From a virus, in IMG/VR virus record IMGVR_UViG_3300005962_000003, positions 1-25,098 of that record: a stretch of DNA of 25,098 nt. The stretch is one strand, 5' to 3'. The notes under the pieces are model-generated. The model saw only the letters and a list, made by a program, of their open reading frames with translations, was not told where the DNA came from and searched no databases. Position 1 is the first letter of the stretch; each line of letters begins with the position of its first letter. A program made the translations under genes and the position numbers. Of this stretch, positions 21,311 to 25,098 are shown piece after piece.

Positions 21311-21530
21311 ACATTACAAAACTAGTTATAAATGATAACACGGCGGTGATAAGTGCAGTGATTGTTAAATTCCTATTGCTTCTCGTCTCTTTTTCAAAGT
21401 CCTCTAGCCTGGATATTCTAACATTATGCTCCGTCACTTTTTTATCTACCGAATAAAGGATAGCCTTTATTTCCTCTAACTCCTTTAGTATTACATCAAG
21501 TGTGCTTTTGCTTTTACCTTCCCCTCCCAT
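21288..21530 (-). CDS. XhlA-like lysis-associated membrane protein
   Basis: An 80-residue protein. Residues 10-55 form an acidic and basic coiled coil (DVILKELEEIKAILYSVDKK, VRISRLEDFEKETRSNRN) and residues 57-77 one C-terminal transmembrane segment (ITALITAVLSFITSFVMYVL) with a short basic tail. That is the layout of the XhlA/hemolysin family, which works with a holin and muramidase in phage lysis. It starts two bases after the upstream stop. Confidence 0.68.
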   Translation of the reverse strand: MGGEGKSKSTLDVILKELEEIKAILYSVDKKVTEHNVRISRLEDFEKETRSNRNLTITALITAVLSFITSFVMYVLSKVK

Positions 21531-21532
21531 AC

Positions 21533-21790
21533 CTAAAGCCCCTCAGCAATCGGTGTAGCGGTGTATTTTTCTAGATAAACACTAACTTTGTAACAAGTCC
21601 CTTTATCAAAACTTATGCTGTTAAGAATGTTTACTATATCCGCTTGTAGTTTTTCTTTAAGGTAACTCGTAATTGTAGTTATAAAATCATCTCTTTTTAG
21701 TAGTTCGTTTGTAACATCTTCAGGAGTGATGCTTACATAATACCCACTCTCAACATTTATGCTATTCAAAACGACATTAACTTCTTTCAT
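21533..21790 (-). CDS. Small unknown protein, 85 residues
   Basis: A protein starting MKEVNVVLNSINVESGYYVS after GGGAGGG. It shows alternating strand and helix: VVLNSINVE, DVTNELLKRDDF, YLKEKLQADIVNIL, KVSVYLEKY. No membrane segment. It lies between the muramidase and the XhlA-like gene, so may belong to lysis or to the end of the tail module. Not recognised. Confidence 0.65.
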   Translation of the reverse strand: MKEVNVVLNSINVESGYYVSITPEDVTNELLKRDDFITTITSYLKEKLQADIVNILNSISFDKGTCYKVSVYLEKYTATPIAEGL

Positions 21791-21841
21791 TTTCCCTCCC
21801 TAACCGCTTTTTTAAACGATTTAATTACTTACTTGCAATAA

Positions 21842-22369
21842 CTATCCAAAATCCTTAACACCCCTATACTCCGCTCGCCTTAGCCATCCATTTAGGAATT
21901 TTCGGTTCCTTGGCCTTTTATTCGCTATCGTAATGTAGTAATTCTTTTGATTTTTTATAAAATTGTTTATAAACGCTTCTTTCTTGCCAGTCATTACAAT
22001 CTCTTTAACAGCAAGCAAAATATCTTCATTCATGTCGTTATGATTGACGATATCATATCCAAGCTCATTAATACTTTTAATTAAAACAGGTTTAGCATTC
22101 TTTTCTCCAGCATTCACAAGAAAATCAAAATACTTACTCGCCACCTGAAAACTCGCTTTCGCTAATTTATCCACACGATACTTAAGCCAATAATCGTAAT
22201 AGTAGATGGTTTTTGCTTGCTCTTCCGTAAGTTTCGCAATATCCAAATTAGGGTATTGGCGTTTTGAAATACCAAACTTTGTTTCACCGCCTAAATCGTT
22301 CTTGTCATTCGTATAACCACCCTCATGCTTCTTTATGTCCTCAAAAACTCTACTAAATCTCTCATCCAT
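21842..22369 (-). CDS. Endolysin: GH108-type muramidase
   Basis: I choose the ATG at 22369 (MDERFSRVFEDIKKHEGGYT, 175 residues), right after GGGAGGTGGAGG; an upstream in-frame ATG at 22390 overlaps that site. The family signature is KKHEGGYTNDKNDLGGETKFG, with Glu16 as the likely catalytic residue of the HEGGY motif (written here with spaces: KHEGGY, then NDLGGETKFGIS). It continues YYYDYWLKYRVDKL and FDFLVNAGEKNAKPVL, as in glycoside hydrolase 108 N-acetylmuramidases, which cut peptidoglycan. No signal peptide is seen, so it needs the holin to leave the cytoplasm. Confidence 0.92.
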   Translation of the reverse strand: MDERFSRVFEDIKKHEGGYTNDKNDLGGETKFGISKRQYPNLDIAKLTEEQAKTIYYYDYWLKYRVDKLAKASFQVASKYFDFLVNAGEKNAKPVLIKSINELGYDIVNHNDMNEDILLAVKEIVMTGKKEAFINNFIKNQKNYYITIANKRPRNRKFLNGWLRRAEYRGVKDFG

Positions 22370-22385
22370 CCTCCACCTCCCATTA

Positions 22386-22418
22386 CACATATACTATGTT
22401 ATATATATTAATACTCAA
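22386..22418 (-). promoter_or_regulatory. Recurrent AT-rich element, copy C
   Basis: On the minus strand TTGAGT is followed after 16 bases by TAGTAT, with the shared ATAACATAGTATATGTG core. If TAGTAT is a -10 box, transcription would start about 15 bases before the muramidase start codon, leaving just a short leader containing the ribosome binding site. Confidence 0.5.
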
Positions 22419-22426
22419 CTCTTTCA

Positions 22427-23917
22427 TCACCACCACACCCTGACATAAACATTAAAACTACTAAGTGGTGAATAAACAGGTGCACTAAAAGTTTTTAAAT
22501 AAAGGTTTATTTTGTTGTTTTCCTTCTTTATCACCTTCCCTACCACGCTACCACTATAGCCAAGCTCAGTACCATCCCCATCATTCTCATGTGTCCACAG
22601 TAAAATATCCTCTCCATAATAACTCTGTGAACCTGCACCGCTCCCTCCCGCATAAATCCACACTTCCAAAAAAGATGGCATTATTGGTAACTCCGTGATG
22701 AGGTAAGTTGTGTTTTGTTGATAAGATAAGTTTTTTAAAGTGTAAACAAAATCAGGTGTAGGCAAACGATACTGAAGAATATAAAAATACGGCGTTGGAA
22801 CACTTGAGTTTCTCTCCACCATTAGCCTTACATCCAAAGCACTATACGGAACTGAATAGTGCCACACCACCCCACCCCTCGTTACTCCATACTCATTGAA
22901 AAACTTCCATCCATCCTTGCAAATAATATTCGGGTTAGCACTAGTATAGTAAAAAGTCATTAAGACATCCGTCTGAATGTTTAAAGAAATTGAGGGTGCA
23001 AATACTGTATTTGTGTAGTGATAAAACGGGGATGTAGAAATAACAAAACTACCACTATAAACATTTACAAGCTCAGCACTAGGTGGATACATAAATAGCA
23101 CCTTGCTATTGCTTGAATACTCACTCCCATACAAGTAGATTTGTTGTGTCGTAATACCGCCGACATTCCCCTGTTGGATGATGGTAGGAACGATTTTTTT
23201 GTTAAGAGTAGAAACAAGAGTGTTGTCGTCTTCGTAAACGAAAGTTCTGAAACAATGGTTTTTGGGATTTATTCTTTTTCCCAAAAAAGAGTTTTGGAAG
23301 TTAACAGGATTACCGAGATCGTTAGCCATCACCACATGAACTACATCCCCCACTAACGCATTCGTGTTTTTAAAGTATTCTATCGTAACACTATTTTGAA
23401 ATGTAGTAAAATTTACTCTTTTTACAGCAATGTAGTAATAAACTCCATTCTCCTTCTCGCAAACAATCGTTTTATATTGGTTTCCATCATCACCCGAAAC
23501 GATACTTAAAGGTGGTAGGTATTTAACACTTTTAAATTGCACAATGTTTTTAAGCAAGTAGTAATAATAAACATAATAAGCAAGCTCGTTAGTATCGTTT
23601 ACGGTTATAGTTAAGTCTTCTACACCAACTCCGTTTTTGTTTTGATAATAAGCACTAGCATTATAAAACCTTACCCAAACACCACCTGAATAGTCGGATT
23701 TGGTTTGAATGCTAACGCTAAAAGAGAATGAACTATTTTCGTATTCAAGTGAATAAGCATTATCACTGCCATATACCACTAAACCCGTATCACAAAACAA
23801 ACCATTTTTGATTTTCGGTGTAGTCACATTTGAGTAACTAACACCGAAGAAGTCTTCTACAATTAAGTTATTGCCATCTTCACTTACTGTTTCCTTACTT
23901 AAGCCATACAGCAACAT
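22427..23917 (-). CDS. Large tail/fibre-type structural protein
   Basis: A 496-residue protein starting MLLYGLSKETVSEDGNNLIV, after GTGGAGG. It is rich in Y, V, S, N and T with many short strands and no coiled coil. The C-terminal part (EVWIYAGGSGAGSQSYYGED, ending FNVYVRVWW) looks like a compact beta-domain. It lies between a large tail paralogue and the muramidase, which is the usual place for receptor-binding or baseplate-fibre proteins. No specific family motif is recognised. A tail fibre or baseplate role is inferred from composition and place. Confidence 0.65.
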   Translation of the reverse strand: MLLYGLSKETVSEDGNNLIVEDFFGVSYSNVTTPKIKNGLFCDTGLVVYGSDNAYSLEYENSSFSFSVSIQTKSDYSGGVWVRFYNASAYYQNKNGVGVEDLTITVNDTNELAYYVYYYYLLKNIVQFKSVKYLPPLSIVSGDDGNQYKTIVCEKENGVYYYIAVKRVNFTTFQNSVTIEYFKNTNALVGDVVHVVMANDLGNPVNFQNSFLGKRINPKNHCFRTFVYEDDNTLVSTLNKKIVPTIIQQGNVGGITTQQIYLYGSEYSSNSKVLFMYPPSAELVNVYSGSFVISTSPFYHYTNTVFAPSISLNIQTDVLMTFYYTSANPNIICKDGWKFFNEYGVTRGGVVWHYSVPYSALDVRLMVERNSSVPTPYFYILQYRLPTPDFVYTLKNLSYQQNTTYLITELPIMPSFLEVWIYAGGSGAGSQSYYGEDILLWTHENDGDGTELGYSGSVVGKVIKKENNKINLYLKTFSAPVYSPLSSFNVYVRVWW

Positions 23918-23929
23918 GTTTTACCTCCA

Positions 23930-25098
23930 CTACAAAATCAATAGGTTTGTTTTATCCACAATCTCATTATCGTAGTTCCTAAAAATCAAAGTCCCTTCAT
24001 ACGAATTGTCCTCGTATTTTTTGAAGCTCACACTTTCCGATAACTGCCATACTTGAAAAACATTTACGATTTTCCAATTCCAAGCACTCCCGATAACATC
24101 GTTCATACTCCATACAGTGTTATACACATTTTGGTTGAATACTAAAGCAACATCATAAGAACTACTGTCGTTTGTTTTTTGTAGAAGTAACAAAAAATTT
24201 TCATTCAAGCCTGCTAAATCGTCCGCCGTTATCTGACTTATAGTTTTATTTAAAAAACTACTATAATCATCGTTTCTGTCCACTAACCAATAACCGTTCA
24301 AAAACTGAGGGTAATCGTTATAAAAATTAGGTTTTAAGGTAATAACATACTCGTTTACAAAGTCGTTAATAAGTCCAATCCTTCGTAACACAATCCTATT
24401 TTCTATTTCCGCATTAATCACTCTCCAAACCCCCGTTGTTAGATTAGAAACAACAAACATATCTTTAGCCACAGCCTCATTACTTAAAAGATAATTCATT
24501 ACCGTGTCTCTTAAAGCATAATAATCACTACTACTACCACTGTAGATTAGATTGTTATTAAAATCGTAAACTGTTCCCTCATAATTAGCATAAAGAGTAA
24601 TTCTTGCATATTTACTCCCCGTGTAAATGTATTCGTTAAAACTAGTTGGTCCGTCCGTATTTCTTGCTAAATGAAAGTAGCACCATCTTGGGTTTTGCAT
24701 GTTAACAGTATCCTCAAACCCCCATGTTCTAAATAAATCTTGGAAGATAGTATTAAAGTATTGCTCATTCGTGCTACTTGTGTTTATTGTCATACTTGGA
24801 TAGTTTGTGGCATATTTGATAATTTTAACATTGTGAATTTCCTTAAAATTTATCGTGAAGGTTATTGTTGATGCCGCCGTTGATTGTAGTTTTATTGTTG
24901 GCCTCGTTACGCTCGTGCACTGCAAACTACTATTAAACTTCCCACCAAAAAGCACAATATTAGAAAAATCTTTTGTCACATTACTAGAAGAGGAGTAAGT
25001 ATAAACATAATCATCGCTTGTGTCCTTAACTAATACTAGCGTTGGATTAGTTCCCGTCAGTGCTTTTACTCTATCTAAAGTTAAAACAGGATAATTAT
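23930..25098 (-). CDS. Large tail/baseplate protein (5' end beyond the window)
   Basis: The frame is open to the right edge, so at least 388 residues are present and the true start is outside; the internal GTG near 24979 is not the start. The first 53 residues visible match residues 89-141 of the protein at 1-423 almost exactly, so the N-terminal 88 or so residues are missing here. It has many short strands (IKLQSTAASTITFTINF and similar), aromatic-rich sections (SAWNWKIVNVFQVWQL) and no known motif. It probably belongs to the baseplate or distal tail, by relation to the gene after the tape measure. Confidence 0.72.
   Translation of the reverse strand, partial: NYPVLTLDRVKALTGTNPTLVLVKDTSDDYVYTYSSSSNVTKDFSNIVLFGGKFNSSLQCTSVTRPTIKLQSTAASTITFTINFKEIHNVKIIKYATNYPSMTINTSSTNEQYFNTIFQDLFRTWGFEDTVNMQNPRWCYFHLARNTDGPTSFNEYIYTGSKYARITLYANYEGTVYDFNNNLIYSGSSSDYYALRDTVMNYLLSNEAVAKDMFVVSNLTTGVWRVINAEIENRIVLRRIGLINDFVNEYVITLKPNFYNDYPQFLNGYWLVDRNDDYSSFLNKTISQITADDLAGLNENFLLLLQKTNDSSSYDVALVFNQNVYNTVWSMNDVIGSAWNWKIVNVFQVWQLSESVSFKKYEDNSYEGTLIFRNYDNEIVDKTNLLIL

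Noticed and set aside
8692-21823. TAAACGATTTA-type motif in three gaps (8692-8702, 12185-12196, 21813-21823)
   Set aside because: It is short and AT-rich, one copy differs by an added T, and three occurrences in this composition could be chance; kept only as a note.
1-25098. tRNA genes, integrase, transposase, attachment sites
   Set aside because: I looked for cloverleaf patterns, recombinase motifs and terminal inverted repeats and saw none; the window cannot show whether the phage is temperate.

Overview
This window is most of a bacterial tailed-phage (siphovirus-type) genome or prophage. It is AT-rich and every gene I accept lies on the minus strand, so the functional order runs from high to low coordinates. 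Shine-Dalgarno sequences close to AAGGAGGTG stand before most starts, and one promoter has perfect TTGACA and TATAAT boxes, so the host is a bacterium. The species cannot be told from the sequence. A type III CRISPR-Cas system that signals through cyclic oligoadenylate is expected in its hosts, because the phage encodes a clear DUF1874/AcrIII-1 viral ring nuclease.

Layout in transcription order. (1) 25098-22427: two large baseplate or fibre proteins, the first cut by the window edge. (2) 22369-19353: lysis and accessory block with a GH108 muramidase, a small unknown, an XhlA-like protein, a holin candidate, a helix-turn-helix regulator, a PD-(D/E)XK-like endonuclease, an anchored envelope protein (spanin candidate) and a DUF4406-like protein. 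(3) 19352-18819: about 530 bp of noncoding, repeat-rich, extremely AT-rich DNA around a 34-bp perfect palindrome, the best replication-origin candidate. (4) 18818-14975: small, mostly unknown early-type genes including acrIII-1 (16948-16625), many separated by terminator hairpins followed by a repeated element next to the ribosome binding site. (5) 14972-12280: an unknown 344-residue protein, a ParB-like protein and an amino-methyltransferase. (6) 12174-6361: small and large terminase, a portal fused to a MuF-type head domain, prohead protease, HK97-fold capsid and a small accessory protein. (7) 6320-425: connector, gp10-like protein, tail terminator candidate, tail tube, a protein in the tail-chaperone position and the tape measure. 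(8) 423-1: the start of a tail gene that is a close paralogue of the one entering at the right edge.

The structural genes form a late block, with a recurrent AT-rich element before the tape measure, protease and muramidase genes. The most interesting part is 15.3-18.8 kb. It holds a recognised anti-CRISPR enzyme among unrecognised small genes with modular intergenic signals, and an unusual number of perfect hairpins inside the coding sequences. It is a good place to look for further anti-defence genes and for control at the RNA level. No integrase, polymerase, helicase, tRNA, CRISPR array or insertion sequence was seen.
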